From Verticillium longisporum (Eukaryota; Ascomycota; Sordariomycetes; Glomerellales; Plectosphaerellaceae): 64,000 bases of DNA. The position numbers were made by a program, and so were the translations under genes. The notes under the pieces are model-generated. The model worked only from the letters and a program-made list of their open reading frames with translations, was not told the origin of the DNA and ran no database searches. Shown one piece after another: positions 9,567 to 21,091 of this stretch (positions are counted from its first letter, which is position 1; every line of letters begins with the position of its first letter). The stretch covers positions 4,960,001 through 5,024,000 of the forward strand of contig JAETXT010000002.1 in NCBI GenBank assembly GCA_019188255.1. The letters run 5' to 3'.

Positions 9567-11191
9567 TTATTGTTGGGGGGTCGACACGGAAACGGCTGGT
9601 GGAGTTGCCGATGTTGTCGACGTCTGGGGGACGACGAACCGCCCGCGAGGGCTCTTAGAGTCGCTATCTTCGGACTCGTCGTCGCTGTTGCGGTGGCTGG
9701 GGCTGTCTTGGTCGCCTCTGCGGCGGTTGGTCATCTGTAGCGGGTCAGCACGTGCATCAAGTCTTCATGAGAGTTTCAATCGTGACGCACCCAAGAACGA
9801 ACGCCGCCGATGAGTCCCAGTGTGTAACCTCTGATGAACTGGTCGCCAACCGGCGTGCCTCCTGGCGTTGTCGGCGGAACGTCGATGCTGAGACGTGACT
9901 TCGCCGCGTTGGCAGCCGAGCCGGGAGTCAGGATGCCGTCGTTCGGGCCGTAGAAACCGTTCGGGGCGAGAGTTGCGCACCGACGGCGCGGGGCTCTGCG
10001 GACGCGAGGCGGGCCAGTACTGACGCAGCTCGCGGCTGAGCTCCTGGCCGGTTGTCGACCAGTTGGTGCGGATGTTATCGCGCAGATCCTGGACATGGCG
10101 CTTGAGATCGAGCTCGTTCTTCTTGAGCCAGCTCACGTTGAGCTCCTGGCGTGAGGCGCCGCGCTTGAATTGGCGGGCAATGTACTTTTCGTAATCGCGG
10201 ACGATCCTGAAAGAAGATGTGGTCAGCTCGGAGCCATGCTAGTCCGTCTGGATGTCGTGGCTTGATGCTACTCACTTGGTGATGATGCCGGTGGTGCTGA
10301 CGCCTTCAGTGCGCTGGGTTACAAGGAACTTGCCCTGCTCCTTGATCGGCTTGTAAATGTCGTCGCCCTCGTCGGCGCCGTAAGGAAGATCGTCGTGCGC
10401 AACGTAATCGATCTGGTGCTTCTCAAGGAACTCCGTCGTCACGATCCAGGGGCAGTTGTCAATGACCTCGCCCACCCACATGCAGTGCCACAGCGTCCCG
10501 GCACGCCCGTTGCCGGAGAGTATGGTCAGTCCCTTGCGCTTGTGGGTCTCGACATCGCCTGTGACCCCGACGAGGAGGTATGTGTTGGGGAAGGTCTTTT
10601 TGGCCTGCTCGAGCTGTCGCATGTGGCTGGATGAAGAGGTCTTTGGTCAGCGCCGATTTTCAAGTGGGAGTGGTCGATTGGTGGACGAGAAACATACCCA
10701 AGATGGAACAAATCGAAGACGCCGTCGGCGTACACCCTCACAGGTCGCCCGACGGGCGGGTCGTTGGTCCTGAAGCCGACGGGGTGCACAATGCCAGAAG
10801 GCGGAGGCGCCATGCCCTCGGCCTCCCTGGTGGGGAAGCCATCCTTGAAGGTAGGCTTGCGAACCTTGGTGCGACCGACGCGCTCGGCAATGTCGACGCT
10901 GGCCTCAGTGGTGTCGCTGGGCTCACCAGGGTCGACGACGTGGTCGGCGTACTCTTGAGCACGATCCGAATTGGCGCGTTGCCTCTTAGACGGGTGGGCG
11001 GCAGCAGAGTTCGAGTCGGTCTTGCGGTTGCCGAGGGTGGTGGATTCGGGAGCGGTGCTGTCGCCCTCTTCACCCGAGGCATCGCGTGACGGGGCCTGGA
11101 GACCCGAGTCTACCATGTCGCTTGAGCCGGGCATGTTGGCGTTGTTGCGCTTCCGCTTGCCGGCGGCGGAGGAATTCGAGGGCGAGGACAT
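9567..11191 (-). CDS. pct1: Choline-phosphate cytidylyltransferase (CTP:phosphocholine), one frame break
   Basis: Catalyses CTP + phosphocholine to CDP-choline, the rate-controlling step of the Kennedy pathway, at nuclear/ER membranes. Exons: 10698-11191, 10276-10626, 9791-10206, 9567-9734; introns of 71, 69 and 56 nt with good GT-AG ends. Splicing restores the nucleotidyltransferase HxGH motif (HLGH, residues 163-166) across intron 1 and the RTEGVSTT signature near the end of exon 2. After the catalytic core comes a charged helix (KKNELDLKRHVQDLRDNIR) of the membrane-sensing type, and the conserved GYTLGLIGGVRSW block before the Ser/Asp-rich tail. The N-terminus has Lys/Arg clusters (GKRKR) fitting nuclear localisation. 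Oddity: the frame must shift by one base near 9966-9970 to link the helix to the GYTLG block; dropping one base there gives a continuous protein. It is transcribed away from the FAD oxidoreductase. Confidence 0.92.
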
Positions 11192-13208
11192 TGTGGGTTT
11201 ATGACGGCCGAAGCAAGGGGTAGGGTCAACAGGGCCTGCAGGGCTTATGTCAGGTTGCAGGAGAAGCGTGGTGTGGCCGTCGGGATGATGCGGTCGTGGG
11301 CGAGTCTGCAGCTGCGATTGGGCTCCAGGAGCTTGTAGGGCGATGATGTCTTTTGGCCGGTGGTTGGCTCAAAGGTGGTCGCAGAGGGCTCGTTCCTTGG
11401 TTTGGGGGGGAGGATGGATGGCCGAAGAGCAGGTTGGGATAACGATGATGAAAGAAATAGGAGGGCCCGAAAAGCTTGGTTCGGGAGGGACGGGATGGGA
11501 AAGGTGACGAAGGAGGGATGGGCTGCGACGTGTGAACCCGGGAAAACGCGCCTCCAGTCTGGACAGACGGACCAGTGATGTGTTGATCTGCGGGTTTCTT
11601 GCTGCAGGTGCCGAGTGGGCTGCGGATGCGGGTGCGGCTGATCCAATCGACCTGCAGGAGAGTGACGACAGGAGGCGAGACGTCGAGATGTCAGAATATC
11701 AAGATATAAGATGGCAAGGTGTCAAGATGCCAGAATGGCAGAAATGCAAAGTCGACAAGAGGCAGCCCAAGAGGTCCCGCAGATGTGAAAGTCGCCAACA
11801 TTGGCTGTACATGCCACAACTCCTGAAATTCCCCAGTCTAAGACCTCGCGTGTCTCCTTACCTCTTTCCCTCCTTCCCCCTTCCCAGCTTCCAGCTCCGA
11901 GCTTCTAGCTTGTGGCTAGTAAAGTAAAGCAGGTGGCAGCCGTACCACCTTCTTTCTCTCCTGACTCCCCTGACTTGCCCCTTCTCTTTACCCCTTCCTC
12001 CCCTGCTAGGTACTTCCCCCCTACCCGCCTGTCCACCCCTGGTTGCTTGTGATCCTTGTGATTGTTGAGATTATGGCCCATACCCTGTAGCCCTGAACAC
12101 CTGAACACGGGGAAAGTGTGGCGTCATTCTGACTGTGGCGGTGCTGTCTAGGGTGGCTGGAGGGCGAGATGAGGCCATCTTGTTGAGGGTGGGGTGTGGC
12201 TTGACCTCGAATTGCATCATCTCCCAGTCCACTTGGTTCAGCCTAGGCCCACGAGGTGGATCCTGGTTCCGTAACACCTCCACCAGCTCCACGATGCATC
12301 GCTCGCCTCGCTCACTTTGCTCGCCCCGTTCCTCCGAGTCTTGCGCTGCTCACAAACACCCTTGTGGCCTCGCAGGCAGTGCTCAGCAGGGACGAACAGT
12401 ACCTCAGCAAGGCTCGTGCTCGAGCTGCCAGATTCGGTAAGCCGGCAGCACGGTCCTTACACAGGCAGCTGTCGGTTATCTTGCAGTAAAGCAACCACCA
12501 TTGGACCTCGTCGAAGCATCGTCGCCAGCATTCGCTATGCGCGAAACAATTACTGGAATGACTATCGGATCTCCTTGTTGTCGAGTTGGAAATCAGAAGA
12601 GAAGAAGAAAATTGAGACCATCCGTCCAGCATCCTCAGCGTACCTCGTCACCACGTCATGTCCTACTTGACCCCCTTTCCCCCTGAATCCGACAGCTCGC
12701 AACAGCTTGATGAGATTGGCCCTCTACTACAAAACAACGACAAGAACACAGACCAAGCTGAGCCTACCGGCAAAAATGCAGAGATCGCACCATGCTTATA
12801 CCGAACGTCATGATCATTCTTCCCCGCCCCTGCCACAGGGTCCAGCATCGGACCGCCGTCGAGGCCATCAAGGTCCTCGCCGTGCCTGCGAACGACTCGC
12901 ACTAACACCACAGTCGACCGAGCTTGACCATGCACAAAGCTCTTTATCTACATGCTGCTTGCTTGCCATCTGAGGTCTCCATTGCCGCGGGCCTGGCCAT
13001 CAAGGTGGCCGGCTCTGTGACCCCGCGCTGTGTTTGGATGCCTTCTGGATGGAAGATGGCCAGGCGCATTGCTGTGGCCTGTCTCATATATCAAGCAAGA
13101 CTGCCACTCCAATAGAGTACCCTGATCTTTCTCGTCAACGCAGTGAATATTATATTGTGGCTGCTAGTATTCTCTCTGCCCTCTTGCCGAGTTTCAGCTG
13201 TTCTCAAC
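11192..13208. other. 2-kb divergent spacer between pct1 and the FAD oxidoreductase
   Basis: This holds the upstream regions of two divergently transcribed genes. I see no conserved coding segment. A pyrimidine-rich stretch lies at about 11850-12020. Confidence 0.5.
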
Positions 13209-14802
13209 ATGGCTGATCGTCAGACACCTGACATCTACGACGTGCTGATCGTCGGGGCCGCACCCTGCGGTCTGGCAGTGGCCTCACGTCTCTGCGAGCA
13301 TTCGCCTTCCGCTCTTTTCACCGATGACGAGCACCAGAGGTACCACTGGGTCAAGAAGCATGGTCGACGCATGGCTCTCAAGAACAGGCGGAATGGCCGT
13401 GTTTCCCAAAAGGCCATGCCACATGACAAGGAGCCGCCCAAATACTCAACTCTGGTCCTAGACGGCACTGGCGATGAATTTATGAACCGCTGGAAGACAT
13501 TGTTCACAGCTTTCGACATCCACCACCTACGTAGCCCCATGTTCTGGCATGTTGATCCCAGTGACCGAGATGCCTTGCTGGCCATGGCCCACAATGAAGG
13601 TCGAGAGAATGAGCTGTTCGAGCTCAAGAACTGTGTCGGCAAGGAAGTGAGCAAACATCTCAGAAGGTCACGGGCCAAGTGTCGCAACCCACTGTGAGTT
13701 TCTCTAGATCATCGCCGAATGGCTTTCGGCTTGTGGACTAATCAGCACCAGACACCATGCCGTGGTCGACGTTGACGAGCGAGATCGCAAGGATTACTTT
13801 ACTCCACCGACTTCACTCTTCTTACAACACTGCCACAGCATTGCTGACCGTTACGGCTGCGGCCATGTCGTGCGGAAAGAAATGGTGCAGCACGTCGACT
13901 ACCCTACAGCCCATATCAGCACCCCAGACGAGAAGCTGTTCACTGTACGATCAGACAAGGGAACACATTACGCTCGAGCTGTCGTCCTTGCCGTCGGCCC
14001 GGCCAACAAGCCTGTCATCCCCAACATTGCTGGACTCAGCAGCCTTGGTTCCGACAAGGGATTCGAGCCACCCCACGTCTGCCACGCCATGAAGATCAAG
14101 GAGTTCCCTGCTACCGTGGTCCAGAACCGCATAGCTGCCCGCAAGCCTACCAATGTCCTCGTCGTTGGCGGCGGTCTCACGTCCGCCCAGCTCACCGACC
14201 TTGCCATCCGCCGCGGCGTCACAAAGGTGTGGCACCTCATGCGCGGTCCTTGCAAGGTCAAGCTCTTCGACGTCGACCTCTCGTGGATGGGCAAGTTCCG
14301 CAACGTCGAGCAGGCCTACTTCTGGGGCGCCGACTCGGACGCCGAGCGCCTCCAGCACATCCTTGCGGCACGCAACGGCGGCAGCATCACGCCGACGTAC
14401 CACAAGAAACTCAAACACCACATGGCCGCCGGCCGCGTCGAGCTGCGCTGCGACACGAGCATCAGCGGCGCAACCTTTGACGCGCACAGGGGCATGTGGT
14501 CGATCGAGACGACGCCCCCTGTGCAGGCTATGCCGGACTTTGACTACATCTACTTTGCCACGGGCATCGAGACCAACTTTTTTGACCTGCCGTATCTGCA
14601 GGACATGCTGGCGAAGTACCCGATCGAGGGCCACGGAGGTCTGCCGTCGATCAACGAGGACCTCAAGTGGGCAGACGACATTCCGTTCTTCGTCACGGGC
14701 CGCCTCGCGGGCCTCCAGCTGGGGCCGGCAGGGGGTAACCTCGGCGGCGCAAGGGTGGGCGCCGAGCGGACTACCTATGTTGTGTTCGCCGCCTGGCACT
14801 GA
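13209..14802 (+). CDS. FAD/NAD(P)-dependent monooxygenase-like oxidoreductase
   Basis: Two exons (13209-13693, 13752-14802) joined by a 58-nt intron (GTGAGT...CACCAG) give a 511-residue protein. The N-terminal motif VLIVGAAPCGLAVASRL is a variant GxGxxG FAD-binding fold. A second dinucleotide motif, NVLVVGGGLTSAQLTDLAIR, follows mid-protein, as in flavin monooxygenases and lysine/ornithine N-hydroxylases (IucD/SidA-like superfamily), and an FATGIE motif matches the conserved ATG signature of that group. The substrate is unknown. Neighbours give no siderophore or metabolite context, so a siderophore role is not supported. The ATG at 13209 lies just before the FAD motif; a longer N-terminus from the open upstream frame would add only hydrophobic, uncharacteristic sequence. 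Confidence 0.8.
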
Positions 14803-15791
14803 TAGACGACATGAGCGTGACTACTTGCAGCTACTGTCTGCTTCACCCAATCTATGTAGGGAGACCTCGGTGCAGGAGGCGCCGCGTGGGCGTGATGCGA
14901 TGCAGGTCGCAAAGCATGTCTGAGGACTCAGGCACCTTACCTGAATCACGATGCTTGTGGCAGCTGGCGACCGCTGTCATGGAGCGCCAGACCGCGTCGC
15001 CTTGTTTCGACAGAACTTGACGGATTAATGATTGACCGCTGTGTAGGCTCTGCCGAATCAGGCGATGCTGCCTCAGGCGGCGGTAGACTGGGCAAGAGCA
15101 TTGGTTGGATGATGGCAGGCAGGAACGGATGCCCAGTGCCATGTAATAAAGTAGGAAGCAGGAGCTTCCCAGACCCACAGGCAGTTGCCCCCCTGCTTTT
15201 TTCCCTTTCACCCGGTCCAAGGCCCAAGGTCCAACCAAGCACGCTCGATTCACAGTCAGCCTGGACCACTGGCGCCAAAAAGACCACCTTCCTCCAAAAC
15301 CTGAGCCCACGTCGCCATCCCCGATCCACGCCCTTAGGGACTCTTCGACGAAGCCCATCTCGCGACGACATCCGGTCTTCTTCGAAGCCTCGTCACAGGG
15401 TTGCGTTCCTCTCCCCCCTTTCCATCGATGGCCTTCTGAACACCCGTGTCGCTGCCGAGTTTTGGATGTTTACTCTTCCCTCCACCACCCTTTCTCGGTG
15501 ATACACGCGTTTCCTGCACCGTGTCGACTCTTCTTGTTCCTTCCTACCTACCACTCTACCGTTTCCATCACGACGACCGCGCATCACCCTTTTCTTCCGT
15601 CTGTGTGTGTACCCAAGGCGGAGCGCCACTCTTGACGCGACCCGATCTTGATTCCGATCCCGATCTCGGTCCTTCCTTCGTACTCGACGATCCCACAAAA
15701 CTCGCCCGTCAACGCCTCCTTTGTCACCCTTCTCTGCCTCCACCCCCTTCTTTCCTCCTCACACCTCCAGCAGGCAGTTCCATCCTTCATC
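14803..15791. other. Nup2 promoter and 5' leader
   Basis: About 1 kb ending in a strongly C/T-rich stretch (about 15400-15780) directly upstream of the nup2 start, a common arrangement at fungal housekeeping promoters and leaders. No gene is supported. Confidence 0.5.
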
Positions 15792-18700
15792 ATGGATCAC
15801 AACGCTACGCCGCGTAGCCGCCCGGGCCTCAAGTTTGCCACGAACCGCGTCTACCAGGCGTCACCTCTCAATCCCAACAAGCGCCTGTCCACGCCCCAGA
15901 CTGCGCCGTCGCGCAAGACCCTCCACCGCGATGAGCCCTCGACGGGCACCTTCGACAGCCACTCTTCATCCGTCTCTGCCTCGCGCAACATTTTCCGATC
16001 CTCCTCCATCAGCAACAACTCCTCCACCACTCCTTTTGCTCCCAAGCTGCCAGCCGACACGAGGACCAAGGTCTTCGCGCCTGGTGGTACCCCCGTCTCC
16101 CAAAAGGTCTACAGGGACGTGACAGCGCAGGCGACACCGCGCGGCATGATGGCCAAGTCCACGTCGGCCGAGCTCTTCACCATGCGCATCCCTCCCCTCC
16201 GCCCGAGCTCTCGGGCGAGGCTCTCGCCAAGAAGGTTCCCTCGCATCTCGACTCCAAGGGCACCGTCTACGCCGACCAGTTCCTCCAGGAATACGTCCCT
16301 CGCGAGTATGACGACCTGCAGCGCCGTCAGCTCTTCTGCATCCTCGATCTGCGCCGCCTGAAGCATTCGGCAAATGAAGTGTTTGCGAAGAAGGACTGGA
16401 AGCTGAACATTATGAACTTTGCCAAGGAGTTTGAGAAGAGCAGAAGCTTGATCATGCTGCGTTATGGTCTCTATGAATTCAAAAACGTCAAGCCCTCTGG
16501 TGACGTCCTCCGAAAATGGCGGGCTGCGCACGGCTTGCCCGACGAAGAGGAGGGCGCTTCTACGCCGGTCAAGCAGAACGGCGCCAAGTCGGGCTCCTCG
16601 AAGCGCAAGGCCGACGATGACTTGAGGTCGGCCGATGCATCTTCGTCCGCGGCACCTCTCTCGGCGAACAAGAAGCGCGCCTTCGACAAGAATGAGGCTC
16701 CCTCTGCCACACCTGCCCCGAGCAACAACAAGAGGAAGGCTTCTGTCAGCAACGAGGCCGAGGAAAGCCAGCCTTCCAAGCAGCAGAAGTCGTCAACGCC
16801 CACAGGCACGAGGGACGTGTTCGAGAGCGCTTTCAACAACAAGCCATCGACGAGCTCGACACCCCCTCAAGGTACGACGCAGTCATCCGCGTCCGATTCG
16901 GCACCAAAACCGAACCCCTTTGCTCCCGTCTCCAAGCCCGCCGACGTTGCTGCGGCTCGTTCCGTCCTTGAGAATTTGAAACAATCCGAAGGCCCGGGTA
17001 ACATCTTTGGATACCTCTCCGATACAAGCGCGAAGAATAGTGGAGTGGATGCTGACGCTGAAAGCGAGTCAGACTCGGAAGAGGATGAGGCCGACACGCA
17101 GGATACCGGTCGCCAGAGCGACGAGCCCAGCGTCGTCGCCAGCGGCGGGGCCGACCACCCGTCGTCACAACCGGCGAGCAGCCTCTTTGCGCCTCAAAAG
17201 TCTCTCTTCCCGAGCGCGCCCTCGGCCGCGGCGTCTAGGGAATCCACGCCGGGGCGAAGCCTGTTCGATCGCGTCACCAAGGACCAGACCGGGGAACTTG
17301 TCCGCGCGGGTTCTGTCGAGACAAGCAAGAGCGTCGAGCCCGCCAGCGCCGCACCCGAGGCCAGGGCTGCCAGCCCGGTCAAGGAAGCTCCTGCTGCGCC
17401 AGTCAATGCCACCTGGACGCCCGACACGCCGATCAAGTTTGGTGCCGCTGCCCCGGCTGGTGCCGCGAGCCACATCTTTGGAAGCTCGACCACCAACGGG
17501 AGCTCGCTCTTCGGCGCGGCCAAGTCGGCCCCGTCTCCTGCCTCCAGCCTGTTTGGAGCGCCAAAGCAACAGGACGCCCCGGCCAAGGATCAGCCGGCAC
17601 CGGCCAAGTCTGCGTCGGCGGAACCAGACAAGTCGGGCGAGTCCGACAAGGAGAACGACTCCCAGCCTGCACCCAAGCCAGTTTTTGGCGGGTTTGCTCC
17701 CAAGCCAGTCGAGTCTGCCAGCGCTTCGTCCCTGTTCCAGCCAAAGCCCAGCGTCGAGTCGGCCCCCAAGACTGCGACGCCTACCTTCACCTTTGGTGCC
17801 CCCAAGGCCGACGAGACCAAGGCCTCCACGCCCCCGGCGTCCGGCCTGTTTGGCGCGCAGGACAAACCAAAGGACTCGGTCTTGGAGTCGTCCACTCTGT
17901 TTGGAGGATCCAGCAAGCCTGTCGGTTCCAACGCAACACCTGCGGCCGAGCCTCCCAAGTCCAGCCTTTTCGGGTCCGCCGCCGGTTCGGCGCCCTCGAC
18001 CCTTTTCGGGTCGTCGTCTCAACCGACTGCGAACGCGTCAAGCCTCTTCGGATCGTCATCGCAAACGAATGCCAACGCCTCGAGCCTTTTCGGTGCGAAG
18101 CCGTCGACGGGAAGCGATGCCGGAAGCAACGGCGCCTCCAGCCTCTTCAGCAAGCCCACGACACCCACGCCTCCTCCCAGCTTTGGCGTCGGCACCGCCA
18201 AACCCTTCGCCTTCGGTGCTACTAGCGCAGGTGACGCCGCGCCCTCCCAGACGAACAACCTCTTCGGCGCCGCCTCCAAGACCCTCTCACCACCTGCCGC
18301 CTCCAGCGCTCCCATCTTCGGCGGCAGCCCGATGAAGCAGGACGACAAGTCTGGCGAGCCGCCGGCCAAGAAGGCCTTTGGTGGCTCCTCCACCGAGCCG
18401 TCGTCGTCGACGTCGTTCAGCTTTGGCGGCGCGTCGAGCACTCCTGCGGGCAGCCTGTTCGGGGCCGCGTCCCAGCCTCAAGGACAAGCATCCGCAAACT
18501 CTTCTTTCACATTCGGCAGCGGTGGCGACAGCGGCGCGGCATCTTTCAACAACCCCTTCAGCTTCGGCAGCAACGGTGCGGCCGCGGCGCCGTCGCCTGC
18601 CCCATCCGGTGGCATGTTCAACTTTGGCGCAGGATCCTCAGCGCCGGCAGCCCCCACGTCCGGGAACGCTTCGCCCTTCCAGTTTGGCGCCGGCGGCACA

Positions 18701-19532
18701 TCGCCTGCCGTCGCATCGGCCAACTCGCCCTTCCAATTCGGCGCCTCTCAGCCGGCACAGCCCGCAACCGCGACCACCAACGCGGGCATGTTCAACTTTG
18801 GCGGCAACGGCGCGTCCACGCCGTCGCTCACCTTCACTTCAGCATTCCCTCACACCCCCGAACCAGGCCGACAATATGTTTCCGCCCTAGCCCACCCAGC
18901 ACGGCGGCTCCGTGTTTGGTATCCTGCAGCCCCCCGGCGCGGGTGCGTCTACTACAGGTACCAATTCACCCTTCAATTTTGGCGGCGCGTCGGGCCTAGC
19001 CACGGCGCCAGCCTCCGGAACCCCCGAGCCCCCCGCCGGCCGAGGAAAGACATCAGCAACCGGCCCCGAAGCAAGCCAGGGAGCGCCTGGCGCCGAGGGC
19101 GACGATTCTGAGAAGCCACACGAGCAAATCACCCTGACGGAGGGCGGCCCCGGCGAGGAGGACGAGACTGTCGTGTACGAGATCAGGGCAAAGATTATGA
19201 AGTTCGTGCCTCCTGGGCAGGCGGAAAGCGATGACGAGGGCGCCGCCAAGAACAAGAGCCCCTGGTCGACCAAGGGTCTGGGCCCGTTCCGCCTCCTCAA
19301 GCACAAGACAACGGGCGCCGTGCGCATGCTTCTGCGTGCCGAACCGCGGGGGCACGTCGTCTTCAACCGCAGCCTGCTGCCGAGCGAGACCTACAAGGGG
19401 CAGACCAAGTACGTGAAGCTGATGACGTCTAATGAGACCGGAGATGGTCTGGAGACATGGATGGTGCAAGTCAAGACGCCAGAGCTGGCAGTCAAGCTTG
19501 CGCAAACGCTGGAGGACACGAAGGGTGCGTGA
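15792..19532 (+). CDS. nup2: FG nucleoporin Nup2/Nup50 type with Ran-binding domain, at least two frame breaks
   Basis: Nuclear-basket FG nucleoporin that helps recycle importin-alpha and binds Ran-GTP. No intron is seen over about 1,245 codons. Order: Ser/Thr-rich N-terminus from the ATG at 15792; a conserved domain (LFTMRIP, then YADQFLQEYVP, CILDLRRLKHSANEVFAKKDW, SLIMLRYGLYEFKNVKPS); basic NLS-like patches (SKRKADD, NKKRAF, NKRKAS); a long region with dozens of SLFG, FNFG and FQFG repeats; and a C-terminal Ran-binding domain (KGLGPFRLLKHKTTGAVRMLLRAEPRG... ending at 19532). Two frame changes are required: near 16189-16193, where one extra C in a short C run would restore the conserved IPSPPPEL, and between about 18850 and 18905, just before the QHGGSVFGILQPP segment, where frame 0 also contains a TAG at 18888. 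Elsewhere the frame is clean. Confidence 0.9.
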
Positions 19533-20323
19533 TACGTAGGTGAAGCGGACGGGATGGTCCGGGGTTTCTAATGCATTGTAATGCTTCCTCTTGCCATTTG
19601 TCGCGCCGTGGGGCTCTACTCTTGTTCTTTTTTGCCTCTCTGGCCGATTGTGACCCAGGATTCTTGTTGCTCACGCGATCATGGATCATTTTTATAGATG
19701 GGTGGTGCGATGGGAGAAAGTAGGGTGAGCTTGGCCACGTGCCACTCCACTCACGTTCCTTGCCAGCAGAGGGTGTTATAGCATAGTTTTTTTCCCCCAC
19801 TTTCCGTGGCTGTCCGCTTTGGTTTTGACTTGAAGGGGACATGGCGCCGGCGTTGGTTCAAGCCCATGCGTGCAGTCAAGTGGTTGCCGGGCAAGGGAAG
19901 ACTCGACGTTGATGGCTGCAATAGTGGAAGGATTGCACAAGAGGATCAGGGATCGTGACCGGGGGAGACCAAAAAATACGTGTAGAGATATGGAGGATGA
20001 GTGCAATAAGAAGCGTATGACTACCTTTTGCGGTTCGCTGTCCCCTGTTCATTGAATTGCAATGGAGCGGGTATTGTGTGGTCGTGTCCTATCTACATCT
20101 CCGTGGCCTTCCGTTCCGTGACTGCCGTTATGAGTATCGTACAAATGAAACCCGCGCCCCCTTTCTGTCGAACACCTGGTATCAAAAGCCATCGCTATCC
20201 GTGAACGCCCGTATCCAACCTACACATGGTAGGCAGGACGGTAGATAAAGCCGTCACCCTTTCCCGTACTATGATGAAAAAAAAAGAGAAAAAAAAAGAA
20301 AAAAAAAAAGATGAACGGTTCCT
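19533..20323. other. Convergent 3' spacer between nup2 and the one-TM gene
   Basis: 3' flanks of two genes that point at each other. Contains an A-rich tract at 20276-20310. No coding potential seen. Confidence 0.55.
20276..20310. repeat. A-rich tract
   Basis: Runs of A broken by single G or C bases, just downstream of the stop codon of the minus-strand gene at 20324. Confidence 0.8.
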
Positions 20324-20986
20324 TCAGTGCCTCGTCACAGCAGGCAGTGGCGTCGTGATCAGAGGCGGAGGGGCCGCGGCGCCGCCAGAAGCCTGCACGG
20401 CATCATACTCGGGCGGCGGCAGGTTGGGGTCCGTCGTCGTCGTCCTTGGTGTGGCAGCAGTAGTATTCGTAGCGCCAGTGGCGTGCAGCGAGGCCACGGG
20501 AAGGGGCTGCGTCGGCGAGGAAGCACCACCAGCACGCTCGAGGTGGCGCAGCTCGACGTCGCCACGACCACAGTCGTCGTCGTCGTCGTCGTCGTCGGTT
20601 GTCGAGCGGGTGAGGGACTGGCCGGGCCGGGCCTTGGGCTCGTAGGCGGGCGGGGCCTCGCCGAGCTCGTTGAGGCCTTCGCTGCTGCGGGTGGCGCCCC
20701 AGGGGCGGGTGCGGCGGGCGCGGGCGCGGGCGCGGGCGAGGGCGGCGGCGGCCGGGTTGTTCTCGGGGTCGTTGGTGGGGGCGCCGTGGCGGCGGCGGCG
20801 GCGGCGGCGGAGGGTGAAGCAGGCGAGGGAGGCGGCGACGAGGGCGAGGATCAGGATGGGGATGAAGATCCACGAGACGGGGGCGGAGAAGTTGAAGAAG
20901 GAGTCTGCGTCGCCGGTCGCCGTGGCTGTTGAGGAGGTGGAGGCCGAGGTTGTGGGGAGGGTGGAGGTTTGTGAGGGTTCGGACAT
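20324..20986 (-). CDS. Single-pass membrane protein with two PPxY motifs
   Basis: 220-residue intronless protein, not recognised by family. A Ser/Thr-rich N-terminus of about 35 residues without an obvious signal peptide is followed by one membrane span (SWIFIPILILALVAASLACF, about 38-57) and an immediate stop-transfer run of Arg (LRRRRRRRH). This predicts N-out/C-in topology. The cytosolic tail carries PPAY and PPEY motifs, the ligands of WW domains such as those of the Nedd4/Rsp5 ubiquitin ligases, plus an eight-Asp run encoded by a GAC repeat. Fungal Ser/Thr-rich one-TM proteins of this type are often wall sensors or ubiquitin-ligase adaptors; the role here is inferred only. It is transcribed away from tfb5. 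Confidence 0.7.
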   Translation of the reverse strand: MSEPSQTSTLPTTSASTSSTATATGDADSFFNFSAPVSWIFIPILILALVAASLACFTLRRRRRRRHGAPTNDPENNPAAAALARARARARRTRPWGATRSSEGLNELGEAPPAYEPKARPGQSLTRSTTDDDDDDDDCGRGDVELRHLERAGGASSPTQPLPVASLHATGATNTTAATPRTTTTDPNLPPPEYDAVQASGGAAAPPPLITTPLPAVTRH

Positions 20987-21035
20987 TGTGGCCGTGATGA
21001 TCGCCCTTGCTTGGTGTGGTGGTTTTGTGGTTGAG

Positions 21036-21091
21036 TCTCTGGGATTGCGTCTCTGGGATTGCGTCTCTGGGATTGCGTCTCTGGGATTGAG
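21036..21091. repeat. 14-bp tandem repeat, four copies
   Basis: Unit TCTCTGGGATTGCG, three perfect copies and a fourth with one change, 50-105 bp upstream of the one-TM protein start codon, so probably in its 5' leader or promoter. Confidence 0.9.

Noticed and set aside
17007..18335. 442-codon and 285-codon frames overlapping the nup2 FG region
   Set aside because: Shadow frames of FG-repeat codons; composition is Arg/Pro/Ser or Arg/Gly only.
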